Shown: positions 14,955 through 22,633 of the stretch, one piece after another
Layout: each line of letters starts with the position of its first letter
Position numbering within the stretch: the stretch's first letter is position 1
From: Acidobacteriota bacterium
Lineage (GTDB): Bacteria > Actinomycetota > Acidimicrobiia > Acidimicrobiales > Microtrichaceae
Assembly (NCBI GenBank): GCA_003577145.1
Contig: QEUP01000029.1
Coordinates: forward strand, 1 to 41,170
Direction: 5' to 3'
Length of the DNA stretch: 41,170 bases
Notes under the pieces: generated by a model
Seen by the model: only the letters and a program-made list of their open reading frames with translations
What the model was told of the DNA's origin: nothing
The model's database searches: none
Made by a program: the position numbers and the translations under genes

Positions 14955-16070
14955 TCAATACCGCAGCAGGGCGCCGACGCGCCCGAGGACGTCGAGGTCA
15001 GCGTTGTCGATGCAGATCTCGATTCGACAGGACTGCGCGAGGGCCTCCTCGATCGCTTCCTCGACCACATCATCGACGCGTGCAAGATCACTCCCGCACA
15101 CCGGACAGGTCGGGCCGACGCGTGCAAGCGCGCCGCACTGCTGGCATCGCCAACCGGGGTCCGAGAAGCCCTGGGATACCAGCAGCCGATCGACCCTGCG
15201 CTCGTTCAGGGCCGTAAGGACCTTGTCGAGCCCCGCGGCACCCTTCCCGTTGCCGTGCACAGCCTCCCGGAGCCGGTCGACCGCTCTCGCTTCGGTCTCG
15301 CGCTCCACACGCACCTCGACCTGACGGGCCGCACCTCTTATGTCACCCATGGGCGCACTTGCCGAAACGGTGATGCGACCGGCCAATCGCTCCTTGAGAT
15401 ACGGGTGAAGCTCGGCCTCGAGGAGATGGCAGATCTCATCGGGTGCGCCGATCGTCAAGCGCTCGAAGCCGGAGCCCTGGAAGACGTCGAAGGCCACCCG
15501 TGCGGCGTGACGGACGTGCTGACTGGTCAGGGCAGCAACGTGGTGCTGGGTATCTCCCCGATCCTGTTCTCCACGTTCGTCGTAGTCACGCGGGAGCTCC
15601 TCGAACAGCTCCGAATGATCAACGAGCTCCCCGAGCTCGAAGACGAACATGCGCGCCCTCTGCTTGTCGCACAGCAGGACTCCGAGCCGCTCGGAATCCT
15701 GGAGAATGGCCTCCAGCTGTCCGACCGCAGGTGAGGGGCCGACCGAGACGTGACTACGAACCGGGACCGGGAGGGTGAACGCCTCCCATAGGCCGTGCGC
15801 GCCGCAAGCGAACATCGCCAGGCCCCTCGTGGATGAGCGGTCAACGCCCGCTTTGACGAAATCCTCGATCCGGTGGAGATCCGTCGCGACCGAGCGAGAC
15901 CCGTTGGCGTTCTCCTGAGCACGCCGAAGCAATACCTGCAACTCCCGCTCGTAGTCTTGGTGACGAAGGTATCTTCGGCCATCGACGTCGAGGTAACACG
16001 ACACGACCTCGGCTTGCTCTGCCCGAAATCCGGCCAATTGACGAATCGCATTCTCGGTTATCGCAGGCAC
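14955..16070 (-). CDS. Archaeo-eukaryotic release-factor-like protein (baeRF/Vms1-like) with C-terminal zinc ribbon
   Basis: 371 aa from GTG at 16070, preceded by AGGGGG; a longer reading frame exists but lacks a ribosome-binding site. The N-terminal part (VVSCYLDVDGRRY, ERELQVLLRRAQ) and middle part (GLAMFACG..LWEAFTLPVPV, LGVLLCDKQRARMFVFELGE) match bacterial proteins related to eRF1/Vms1. Residues about 205-300 look like the eRF1 domain-3-type module (LTIGAPDEICHLLEAELHPYL, RLAGRITVSA), and a CxxC-x8-CxxC ribbon (CQQCG, CPVCG) sits near the C-terminus. Homologues are proposed to act on stalled ribosomes or peptidyl-tRNA. I do not see an obvious GGQ in the expected loop. Confidence 0.7.
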   Translation of the reverse strand: MPAITENAIRQLAGFRAEQAEVVSCYLDVDGRRYLRHQDYERELQVLLRRAQENANGSRSVATDLHRIEDFVKAGVDRSSTRGLAMFACGAHGLWEAFTLPVPVRSHVSVGPSPAVGQLEAILQDSERLGVLLCDKQRARMFVFELGELVDHSELFEELPRDYDERGEQDRGDTQHHVAALTSQHVRHAARVAFDVFQGSGFERLTIGAPDEICHLLEAELHPYLKERLAGRITVSASAPMGDIRGAARQVEVRVERETEARAVDRLREAVHGNGKGAAGLDKVLTALNERRVDRLLVSQGFSDPGWRCQQCGALARVGPTCPVCGSDLARVDDVVEEAIEEALAQSCRIEICIDNADLDVLGRVGALLRY

Positions 16071-16130
16071 TGAACCCCCTGGCTGGCGCTGTCGGGAGAT
16101 CGTACGCAAAGAAGCGCCCCGTTTCCGCCC

Positions 16131-17720
16131 TCATGCGAACACCCGCGCGCCGGCCTCGACGACCGCCGCGCGATCCTCACCGAGCTCCCTGCCCCAGCTC
16201 ACCACGTCGGCATCATCGGACAGGTAGATCACCTGGACCACCTCCGCCATCCGTTCGAGTCGATCGAACACGTTGCTGACATCCTCGAACGCCCATCCCT
16301 TCAGTGGCTCGTCCAGTACCAGCGGCACCGAGCCTGCGTAGGAGACGGCCCGCTGGTTCGCCAGCCGCGCCAGTACATACCACTCAACGGCCTCGGCGCT
16401 GGTCCCGCTCGGCCCACCGGCCTCAGGGCCGGTCCCGGCCGCTTCGGGTGCCCCGGCCCCCTCGCTCGTCATGGGGGCACCGGTGCCGAGCAGGTTCTCG
16501 AGTCGGATCGCCGCAGCGTCCCTGGACCTCTGGGCCGCAGCCAGCAGGCTGCGCCTCGCATCCACGAGTGTTTCGAGGTCCTCCAGCCGACCGCCGAGGC
16601 CCGCCAGCTCGTGGATCTCGACCTCGGGGACGACATGAGAGCGCAAGGCCTGTTCGACGTCGTCATCAGCGACATCACCGAGGATCAGCCGGGCCTGCTC
16701 GTGGACGCGCTCCAGTCCGTCAAGGGTCTCGGACCAGTCAGGGTCAGCCTCGATGTAGGCACTCAGCTGAGCCCACTCGGCTTCGGCTCGTTCGAACTCG
16801 CGGCGGGCCTCGGCGAGCTCTCGTTGCGAGTCGGGATCGGTCCCGCGATGAGCAGCTCCCATCACGTAGGAGCTCCAGGTGGGAAAGCCCATCTTGGCGA
16901 GCAGCTCGTCTTGTCCACGTGTTGCTTCTTCGAGGCGCCTGCGGGCACGGCTCGCACCAACGCGACCCTCGGTCTTGCGTTCGGCTGCCAGCACCTCGTC
17001 ATGAGCCCGTTCGAGTGACTCAATGTCCTCGGCTGTCGCCACTGGGACTTCTACCGCGCTCTCGGCGGCCCGCAGCCGCGCCCGGGCAGAGTCGACCCAC
17101 GCGGTGACCACATCGATGTCCCGACCCTCCTGCCCCAGTTGGCCCTCGAGCTCAGCCATCCTTGCCTGAAGGGCGGCAAGCTCATCGGCAAGGGCCAACG
17201 CCTCCGGCGACGTGGCCCCACCACCGATGCCGTGCTGGTCGGGCTCGTGCTCGGGACCGGCATTCGCCTCCTCCCGCAAGGCCTGTTCGAGCAAGGCCTT
17301 CTCCTCCAATGCCTCCTCCAGCGCCTCTTGCAGAATCCGGTACGCCTCGCAGTTGTCAGCGTAGGCACGGCGGGCCGCGGCGACCGCGGGAGAGTCGTCG
17401 GGTTGGTCGGCCGGTGAGTCGGTGGCGGGTCCCTCGATCCTCGAACCGGGCAGGTCCGATGAGCGCACGACGACGTCGACCTCGTCGTGGAGGTCGAGCA
17501 GGTCCAGATTCTCGGGCGTGAGGTCGAGCACGACTCCGTGGGCCTCCACCAGCCCCCCAAGACCGGGTTCACCGGAGCAGGGAATGGCCGACACCGCGCG
17601 CGCAACCCGTTCGCGGGCAGCAGGCCCCAAACCTGTGACAACCGTCACCAAGGGGTGGAGCTCGAGCGATTGCCCGCCGTGCTCGTCTTGCAGCCGCGTC
17701 AACTTCATCTGTCCACTCAT
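16131..17720 (-). CDS. SMC-like coiled-coil protein with degenerate Walker A
   Basis: 529 aa from the ATG at 17720 (AGGA 8 nt upstream); ATG at 17729 is an alternative. The N-terminus resembles the head of an SMC/RecN-type ATPase (MKLTRLQDEHGGQSLELHP, TVVTGLGPAARERVARAV), but the P-loop reads GLGPAAR instead of GxxGxGKS/T. Long heptad-rich helices (about 120-410) with a central break form coiled coils. The C-terminus has a Walker-B-like VPLVLDEPL followed by VIYLSDDADVVSWG. The fold looks like an SMC-type head and arm with ATP binding probably lost or altered. It lies 68 bp after a 90-aa gene and upstream of the release-factor-like gene on the same strand. Function unknown. Confidence 0.75.
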   Translation of the reverse strand: MSGQMKLTRLQDEHGGQSLELHPLVTVVTGLGPAARERVARAVSAIPCSGEPGLGGLVEAHGVVLDLTPENLDLLDLHDEVDVVVRSSDLPGSRIEGPATDSPADQPDDSPAVAAARRAYADNCEAYRILQEALEEALEEKALLEQALREEANAGPEHEPDQHGIGGGATSPEALALADELAALQARMAELEGQLGQEGRDIDVVTAWVDSARARLRAAESAVEVPVATAEDIESLERAHDEVLAAERKTEGRVGASRARRRLEEATRGQDELLAKMGFPTWSSYVMGAAHRGTDPDSQRELAEARREFERAEAEWAQLSAYIEADPDWSETLDGLERVHEQARLILGDVADDDVEQALRSHVVPEVEIHELAGLGGRLEDLETLVDARRSLLAAAQRSRDAAAIRLENLLGTGAPMTSEGAGAPEAAGTGPEAGGPSGTSAEAVEWYVLARLANQRAVSYAGSVPLVLDEPLKGWAFEDVSNVFDRLERMAEVVQVIYLSDDADVVSWGRELGEDRAAVVEAGARVFA

Positions 17721-17797
17721 TCGGCTCATCCTGCTCGCTGATCAAGGGAATTCACCTGCGGCAGCGCCAGGGGCGACAGCGCGTACCTGGCTCTCGT

Positions 17798-18070
17798 TCA
17801 GTCGACTGGGATGTGTTGCACGCGGTAGTTCGCCAGCCGGTCATCGACGCCGGCCGGCGCTGACGGCTTGCCGGCCGCCGACTCGATAGCCGAGCCCAGC
17901 GACGAGATCGCCGAGCTCAGTCGCTCACGATCGTCTACGAAGTCGTCGATCACGTCGAGAAATGCACGGGCGGCCTCTATCAGTTCCTTGGCGGCCGTCT
18001 GGAGGTGCTCCACCCCCTCAGCCGCCCGTCCCTCACGGTCATCGGGTTGCTGGCTCTGCGACTCGGGCAT
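17798..18070 (-). CDS. Small acidic helical protein of unknown function
   Basis: 90 aa from the ATG at 18070. The TTG at 18079, directly after the TAA of the ArsA gene, is an alternative start. It is polar and largely helical (GVEHLQTAAKELIEAARAFLDVIDDFVDDRERL), without cysteines or membrane segments. Conserved short proteins of this kind occur beside ArsA-like ATPases in Actinobacteria, which is only a context argument. It is probably translated by re-initiation from the ArsA gene, since the gap is 9 nt. I cannot assign a function. Confidence 0.65.
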   Translation of the reverse strand: MPESQSQQPDDREGRAAEGVEHLQTAAKELIEAARAFLDVIDDFVDDRERLSSAISSLGSAIESAAGKPSAPAGVDDRLANYRVQHIPVD

Positions 18071-18079
18071 CAGGCTCAA

Positions 18080-19264
18080 TTATGCCCCGCGCCGGCGGGG
18101 CGACCCGCCGAACGTCACGGTCAGCACACCGTTCTTCAGGCTTGCGCTCCTGACCTCCCGCCGGCTGAGAGAGTCGGGCAGCATCACGCTGCGCCGGTAG
18201 GGCCCCACCCGGATGAGCAGCTCACCGGCAACACGACCGACGTCGAGATCACCTCTGTCGGTGAACGGTAGCTCCAGCCTCAGCCGGTACCCCGTGTCCA
18301 CCCTTTCGATGATCATCGGGCTCGACGTGTGCATCGGCTCAGCCGGGTTGCGCGGACCGTAGACCTCCCCTGCAAATGCACGCAGTCGATCGGCGCCCAC
18401 TATCTCGGTTTCGGCGAGCTCGGCTCGCAACACGGGCAAAGGGTCGAAGCCCTCGGTTATCGAGGCCATGTGCTCGGCCTGGAGATCCTTCCACTTCTTG
18501 AACCACGGGTCGTTGACGGCCGTTGGCAGGAGCCGGTTGGCGATGACCGCGTCGACCCGGTAGCCGAACAACGAGAGATAGGTATAGGTACGGCGGGCTT
18601 CGGCGATGACCATGCGCTCGGGATTGACGACGAGGCGAACCGATGTGGTTGCTGGATCGCCGAGGATGTCCTTCACTCCGTCCAGCTGGTCGTAGAACCG
18701 GCGGGTGGCGCCGAACACGTTGTCCCCGGCCACCGGCAGGGAGCTCACCCGCGACAGCACCGGACCCACCAGACGATTGACCCTCCGACCCAGTGGGAAC
18801 ACCCGCTCCATGTACCAGGAGAGGACATCGGGCATGCTGAGGAGCCGGATCGTCTCGGCGGTCGGAGCGCAGTCGACTACCAGCACGTCCCATTCCCCCG
18901 ACCGGGCGTGCGTCTTGATGTCGGTGAGGGAGAAGAGCTCGTCGAGGCCGGGTATCACGGAGAGCTCCTCGGCCTCGAGGCCGTCTGCACCCGCCCAGTT
19001 GAAGACATCCACCAGATAGTCCCGGACCTCGGCCCAGGATTCCTCCATTCGCTCCTGCGCGTCGAGTTGCTGTGCCCAGAGACCGCGTGCGACATCGGTC
19101 GGCTCGGTGGACAAGCACACGTCGAAGGAGTCCGCCAGCGAATGAGCCGGGTCCGTGGACATCACCAGGGTGCGCAAGCCGCTATCGGCGCAACTGATCG
19201 CGGTGGCAGCCGCCGCCGTGGTCTTGCCGACCCCACCCTTGCCGGTGAAGAGCAGAACCCTCAC
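18080..19264 (-). CDS. ArsA/GET3-family ATPase with C-terminal HSP20-like domain
   Basis: 394 aa, GTG start. Deviant Walker A GKGGVGKTT (8-16), then STDPAHSLADSF (switch I) and VVDCAPTAETIRLL (switch II). The middle is the helical substrate-binding part of the family. Residues about 315-390 form a beta-rich domain of the ArsA-HSP20 type (RLRLELPFTDRGDLDVGRV..ELLIRVGPYRRSVMLPDSL). Arsenite-binding cysteines are not evident, so a chaperone or membrane-protein-targeting role is more likely than arsenite export. The start overlaps the stop of the START-like gene as GTGA, so the two are coupled. The pair SRPBCC plus ArsA-type ATPase is common in Actinobacteria. Confidence 0.88.
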   Translation of the reverse strand: MRVLLFTGKGGVGKTTAAAATAISCADSGLRTLVMSTDPAHSLADSFDVCLSTEPTDVARGLWAQQLDAQERMEESWAEVRDYLVDVFNWAGADGLEAEELSVIPGLDELFSLTDIKTHARSGEWDVLVVDCAPTAETIRLLSMPDVLSWYMERVFPLGRRVNRLVGPVLSRVSSLPVAGDNVFGATRRFYDQLDGVKDILGDPATTSVRLVVNPERMVIAEARRTYTYLSLFGYRVDAVIANRLLPTAVNDPWFKKWKDLQAEHMASITEGFDPLPVLRAELAETEIVGADRLRAFAGEVYGPRNPAEPMHTSSPMIIERVDTGYRLRLELPFTDRGDLDVGRVAGELLIRVGPYRRSVMLPDSLSRREVRSASLKNGVLTVTFGGSPRRRGA

Positions 19265-19710
19265 GAAGCCCGTGATTCCACGTAGGCCTTCAGGTCCCGG
19301 AGTGCTGCACGCATGATCTTCTGCTCGGCTCGCCGCTTCAAGAAGCCGGGCATGGGTGCCACCAAGTCGATCTCGAGGTGGTAGGTGACATCCGTTTCGT
19401 CCTCCCGGTCGACCGAAGGAACGAACTCGTAGCGGCCGTCGAGCCTTCGCATCAGATCACCGTTGACGAGCGTCCAGGACAGCCGGTGCGGCTCGTCGTA
19501 CTCGTACTCGAGGGTATAGCTCGTCTTTCGACCGAACGCTGCGGTCTGGAACGCGACGACCGTTGCTCTTCCGTCGCCGTCACGCTCGACGACGTCAGCA
19601 ACCTTCACCTCATTCGCCCACTCGGGGTAGGCCTCGAAGTCGACCACTGCTGAAAAGCAAGCTTCAGCCGGCGCATTGATCGTCGTACGTTGGGTCGCCT
19701 CCTGGGCCAT
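19261..19710 (-). CDS. SRPBCC (START-like) superfamily protein, CoxG/cyclase type
   Basis: 149 aa from the ATG at 19710. It has the pattern of small START-like proteins: an N-terminal strand (RTTINAPAEACFSAVVDFEAYPEW), a set of beta strands forming the ligand cavity, and a long C-terminal helix (FLKRRAEQKIMRAALRDLKAYVES). The family binds hydrophobic ligands such as lipids or polyketides; catalytic residues cannot be inferred. It is the first gene of a co-directional cluster with the ArsA-type ATPase, a 90-aa protein and the SMC-like gene. GTGA overlap with the ATPase suggests the two proteins work together. Confidence 0.85.
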   Translation of the reverse strand: MAQEATQRTTINAPAEACFSAVVDFEAYPEWANEVKVADVVERDGDGRATVVAFQTAAFGRKTSYTLEYEYDEPHRLSWTLVNGDLMRRLDGRYEFVPSVDREDETDVTYHLEIDLVAPMPGFLKRRAEQKIMRAALRDLKAYVESRAS

Positions 19711-19769
19711 GGTCTCCCTCTCCGCGAGCGGTCCCCAACGCTAGACCGCTGGCTCCCCCGCGGGCGATC

Positions 19770-20327
19770 TCAGGACGTGCCGTGCTCGTGCCGAGGATCG
19801 AAGACGCCGTGGCGTGCACCCCACAACCCGGCCAAGCCGAGTCCGAAGAGCGGTACAAGGGTGCCGAACGCCAGGCTCGTGAACGGGCGGGCAGCAGCCG
19901 TGGCGGCGGCTGCCACGATCTCGGTGGCCAACGAGCCCATCAGGTTGAGCTGTGCGGACCTCGGAGCGGATCCCTGGAGGAAGAAGAGACCACCGATCCC
20001 GATCGCATCGGTCGTGCTGCGCGCAATCGCTACCAGGATCGCCCACGCGAACGCAGCCATGCCGAGCGCGAACAGCGTGAGAGACACAGCCAGAGCCGGA
20101 CCCGCGAACACCGAGGGAGACGCGACAGCGAGGATCGCAGTGAGCGCGAACAGACCCGTCCCGACCCATGACGCGATGATGATCGCCGAGCCGGAGTGGG
20201 GTGCCTCCTGGTCGGAGATCCGTTGCTCGCGAGCGGCCCGCTCAGCCTTGCGACGTGCTTGCATCTCGGCGCGGGCTCGGGCTGCGGTAGGACGTCGATC
20301 GCTGCTCCCGGAGCCATGCGATGTCAC
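19770..20327 (-). CDS. Four-helix integral membrane protein
   Basis: 185 aa. I chose GTG at 20327 because it overlaps the glycosyltransferase stop as GTGA and is preceded by AGGAAGG at 6 nt; an ATG at 20345 is in the same frame but within the upstream gene. The N-terminus (about 1-42) is charged and basic (RARAEMQARRKAERAAREQR), followed by four predicted membrane helices at about 45-67, 75-103, 128-147 and 152-175. It is the third gene of the queG-pimB operon. No known family recognised. Confidence 0.75.
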   Translation of the reverse strand: MTSHGSGSSDRRPTAARARAEMQARRKAERAAREQRISDQEAPHSGSAIIIASWVGTGLFALTAILAVASPSVFAGPALAVSLTLFALGMAAFAWAILVAIARSTTDAIGIGGLFFLQGSAPRSAQLNLMGSLATEIVAAAATAAARPFTSLAFGTLVPLFGLGLAGLWGARHGVFDPRHEHGTS

Positions 20328-21445
20328 CGCCGACCTTCCTTCCATTCGTCGAGGGAGCCCTGGAGTCGCGCGGCCAAGACGTCATAGGAGAACTCGTCGA
20401 CTGCCCGGCGTCGCCCGCGCTCGGCCATCTCCCGACGGAGGTCCTCGTCTCTGAGCCTGTCGATCGCCGCAGCCACGGCGGAGGCGTCACCGGCGTGGTC
20501 CAGCACCAGACCTGTCTGGCCCGATATGACGGCTTCATGGGCCCCTCCGCTCCTGCCGGCGATCTGGGGCACGCCGGCCGCGGCAGCTTCGAGGAAGACG
20601 ATTCCGAAACCCTCCTGCTCGAGCCCGAACCAACGGTTCCGGCACAGCATGGCGAACAGGTCGGCGCACCCGTACAGCCCGGGCAGGTCGGCGTCGGGAA
20701 CCCGGCCCAGGAACGTGACCGGTGCCCCCGACGACCTGGCCAGCCGCTCGAGGCGCGACCGGTCGCGTCCCTCACCTGCCACGGCGACCTGGACCTCACC
20801 GGCAAGCATTGCGGCGGCACGAATGAGCGTGTCCATGCCTTTGCGCGGGACGAGCCGACTCACGCCGAGCACGAGCAGCGCCTCGGCATCCAGGCCGAAT
20901 GCCGCTCTCTGCTTGCGCACTTCGACGCGGGTCAGCGGAACGAACCTGTTCGAGTCGACACCCGGTGGAACCGTGACGCAAGCAAGTCCGGTGCCGGCCA
21001 CCCGCTCGGCTTCGGCGCGGGGATAGCCACCAGCCGAGATGACGAACTCCGCGCCCCGGAGAACATGGCGAGCGAGCAGGTTCGAGCCGGGAAGGCGCCC
21101 GGGCACGGCTACCTCCGCACCATGCAGGACCACGGCGTAGGGGTGGTCGAGACGGCCGCCGAGCAGCCCGAGCGGGAGCAGTGGATCGAGTACGACGAGA
21201 TCGGCACGCAGATCCCTGGCCAGCCGGTTCACCCGGCGAGCCAGCCCGGCGGTCGGCAGCAGCACTGCATGCCCCCAGCGCTCCACCGCGAACGGTTGAC
21301 GGCGGTCCCATGCGGCGCTGTCCGTGAAGGAGGAGGTGAGGACAACGAAGTCCTCCGGCCTGAGTCGGCGCCACAACTCCCAGAGGTAGCTCTGAATCCC
21401 ACCTACCTTCGGAGGGAAGTCGTTGGTGACGAGGAGGTGTCTCAC
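20324..21445 (-). CDS. pimB: GT4-family glycosyltransferase, PimB'-like mannosyltransferase
   Basis: 373 aa, GTG start overlapping the queG stop (GTGA). GT-B fold: the N-terminal acceptor domain starts RHLLVTNDFPPKVGGIQSYL, which closely resembles mycobacterial and corynebacterial PimB'. The C-terminal donor domain has VPPGVDSNRF, LGVSRLVPRKGMDTLI and the E-x7-E motif (EGFGIVFLEAAAAG) that holds the nucleotide sugar. PimB' adds the second mannose to phosphatidylinositol from GDP-mannose at the inner face of the membrane. Assignment to PimB' rather than another GT4 rests on the N-terminal signature and should be treated as likely, not proved. Confidence 0.85.
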   Translation of the reverse strand: MRHLLVTNDFPPKVGGIQSYLWELWRRLRPEDFVVLTSSFTDSAAWDRRQPFAVERWGHAVLLPTAGLARRVNRLARDLRADLVVLDPLLPLGLLGGRLDHPYAVVLHGAEVAVPGRLPGSNLLARHVLRGAEFVISAGGYPRAEAERVAGTGLACVTVPPGVDSNRFVPLTRVEVRKQRAAFGLDAEALLVLGVSRLVPRKGMDTLIRAAAMLAGEVQVAVAGEGRDRSRLERLARSSGAPVTFLGRVPDADLPGLYGCADLFAMLCRNRWFGLEQEGFGIVFLEAAAAGVPQIAGRSGGAHEAVISGQTGLVLDHAGDASAVAAAIDRLRDEDLRREMAERGRRRAVDEFSYDVLAARLQGSLDEWKEGRR

Positions 21446-22530
21446 GGCTCGACATGATCCTTCGCCACAGGGCCGGTGGCCATCTCCTCCACCAGATCGA
21501 GGCGTCCTAGTTCAGAGGCGGCCCCGGCCGCGTGCTCGACCAGCAAGTCGTCCTCGGAGCTCAGGTACTCGATCAGAACGGCCTCTACCTCACCGTCGTT
21601 CCCACACGCAGTGTTGCCCAGCACGATGAGCGCGTTTCTCCTCAGGTAACGGGGGTCGCGGCCAGGTATGTACCAGCGACCGTGTCGTTGCATGAGGGTC
21701 TCGTCATCGGCTTTCAGCATTTCTAACGGCGACACCCACGCCCCGACGTCGCCGTCGTGGCCACTGACGGCGACGGTTCCGCTGTCACGGATGTCTGGTC
21801 GATTCAGCGGACAGACCTCCTGGCATTCGTCGCAACCGTAGATCCGGTCTCCGAGGGCACGTCGGTACTCGCGGGGAAACGAGCCCGTCCGCTGGACGAG
21901 CCACGCCAGGCAACGCCGCGAGTCCACCACACCGGGTTCCACGATCGCCCCTGTCGGACAGCCCTCCATGCATCGGCGGCACGTGTGACATCCGTCGGGC
22001 ACGCGTCGTTCAGCCAGCCGTAGGGGGGCGTCGGTGATGACAGACCCGAGGACGAACCAGCTGCCCCGCCCGGGCAACAGGAGGTTGCTGTTCTTCCCGT
22101 ACCAGCCGAGCGCTGCCCGGTAGGCAGCTTCGCGGTCGACCAGGGCGTTGTCGTCGGCAACGGTCCGGGTACTCCAACCCTCGTCCTGGAGCAGGCGGGC
22201 CACTTCGCCGAGCGCCTTCCGAAGGTCCCCGTAGAGGTCCGCTCTGGCATAACGAGCGATTCGACCCTGCGGCCCCGGGGGACGGATCGGCTCAGGGCCG
22301 CCGTAACCCAGGGCTCCGACGACGATCGAGCGCGCGCCCGCCAGAGTGGCTGAGGCATCCGTGGAACGAGCGCTGTTCCGGTAGGTGAACTGCATGCCGC
22401 CGTGCAGGCCTGCGCCCTTCCTCGACTCCAGGTCGCGGCGCGTCGTCATGAACGGCTCGGCGCTGGCTACGCCAACGGCGTCGAGACCGCTGACCCGGCC
22501 CCGCGAGATCACCCGGTCCAGGAGAGTCAT
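21442..22530 (-). CDS. queG: Epoxyqueuosine reductase
   Basis: 362 aa from the ATG at 22530 (GTG at 22536 also possible). QueG carries out the last step of queuosine synthesis, reducing epoxyqueuosine in tRNA with cobalamin and two 4Fe-4S clusters. Cluster ligands are visible: Cys181, 184, 187, 191 and, for the second cluster, Cys207, 233, 236 and 240. The catalytic-region Asp132 is in NALVDREAAYRAALGWYGKN. The C-terminal part (from about 285) has HEAT-like repeats, usual for the family. It is first in an operon of three with pimB and a membrane gene, each joined by a GTGA overlap, and divergent from the GGDEF/EAL gene. Confidence 0.95.
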   Translation of the reverse strand: MTLLDRVISRGRVSGLDAVGVASAEPFMTTRRDLESRKGAGLHGGMQFTYRNSARSTDASATLAGARSIVVGALGYGGPEPIRPPGPQGRIARYARADLYGDLRKALGEVARLLQDEGWSTRTVADDNALVDREAAYRAALGWYGKNSNLLLPGRGSWFVLGSVITDAPLRLAERRVPDGCHTCRRCMEGCPTGAIVEPGVVDSRRCLAWLVQRTGSFPREYRRALGDRIYGCDECQEVCPLNRPDIRDSGTVAVSGHDGDVGAWVSPLEMLKADDETLMQRHGRWYIPGRDPRYLRRNALIVLGNTACGNDGEVEAVLIEYLSSEDDLLVEHAAGAASELGRLDLVEEMATGPVAKDHVEP

Positions 22531-22633
22531 ATCCACGGTTCCATGCTGACAGGACCGCGACCACGGCGCAGCAACGGAAGGCCATCGCCTGCGTGGCAAC
22601 GCGCGAGTACCCTGTAGCCCCGGGGAGGTGGGG

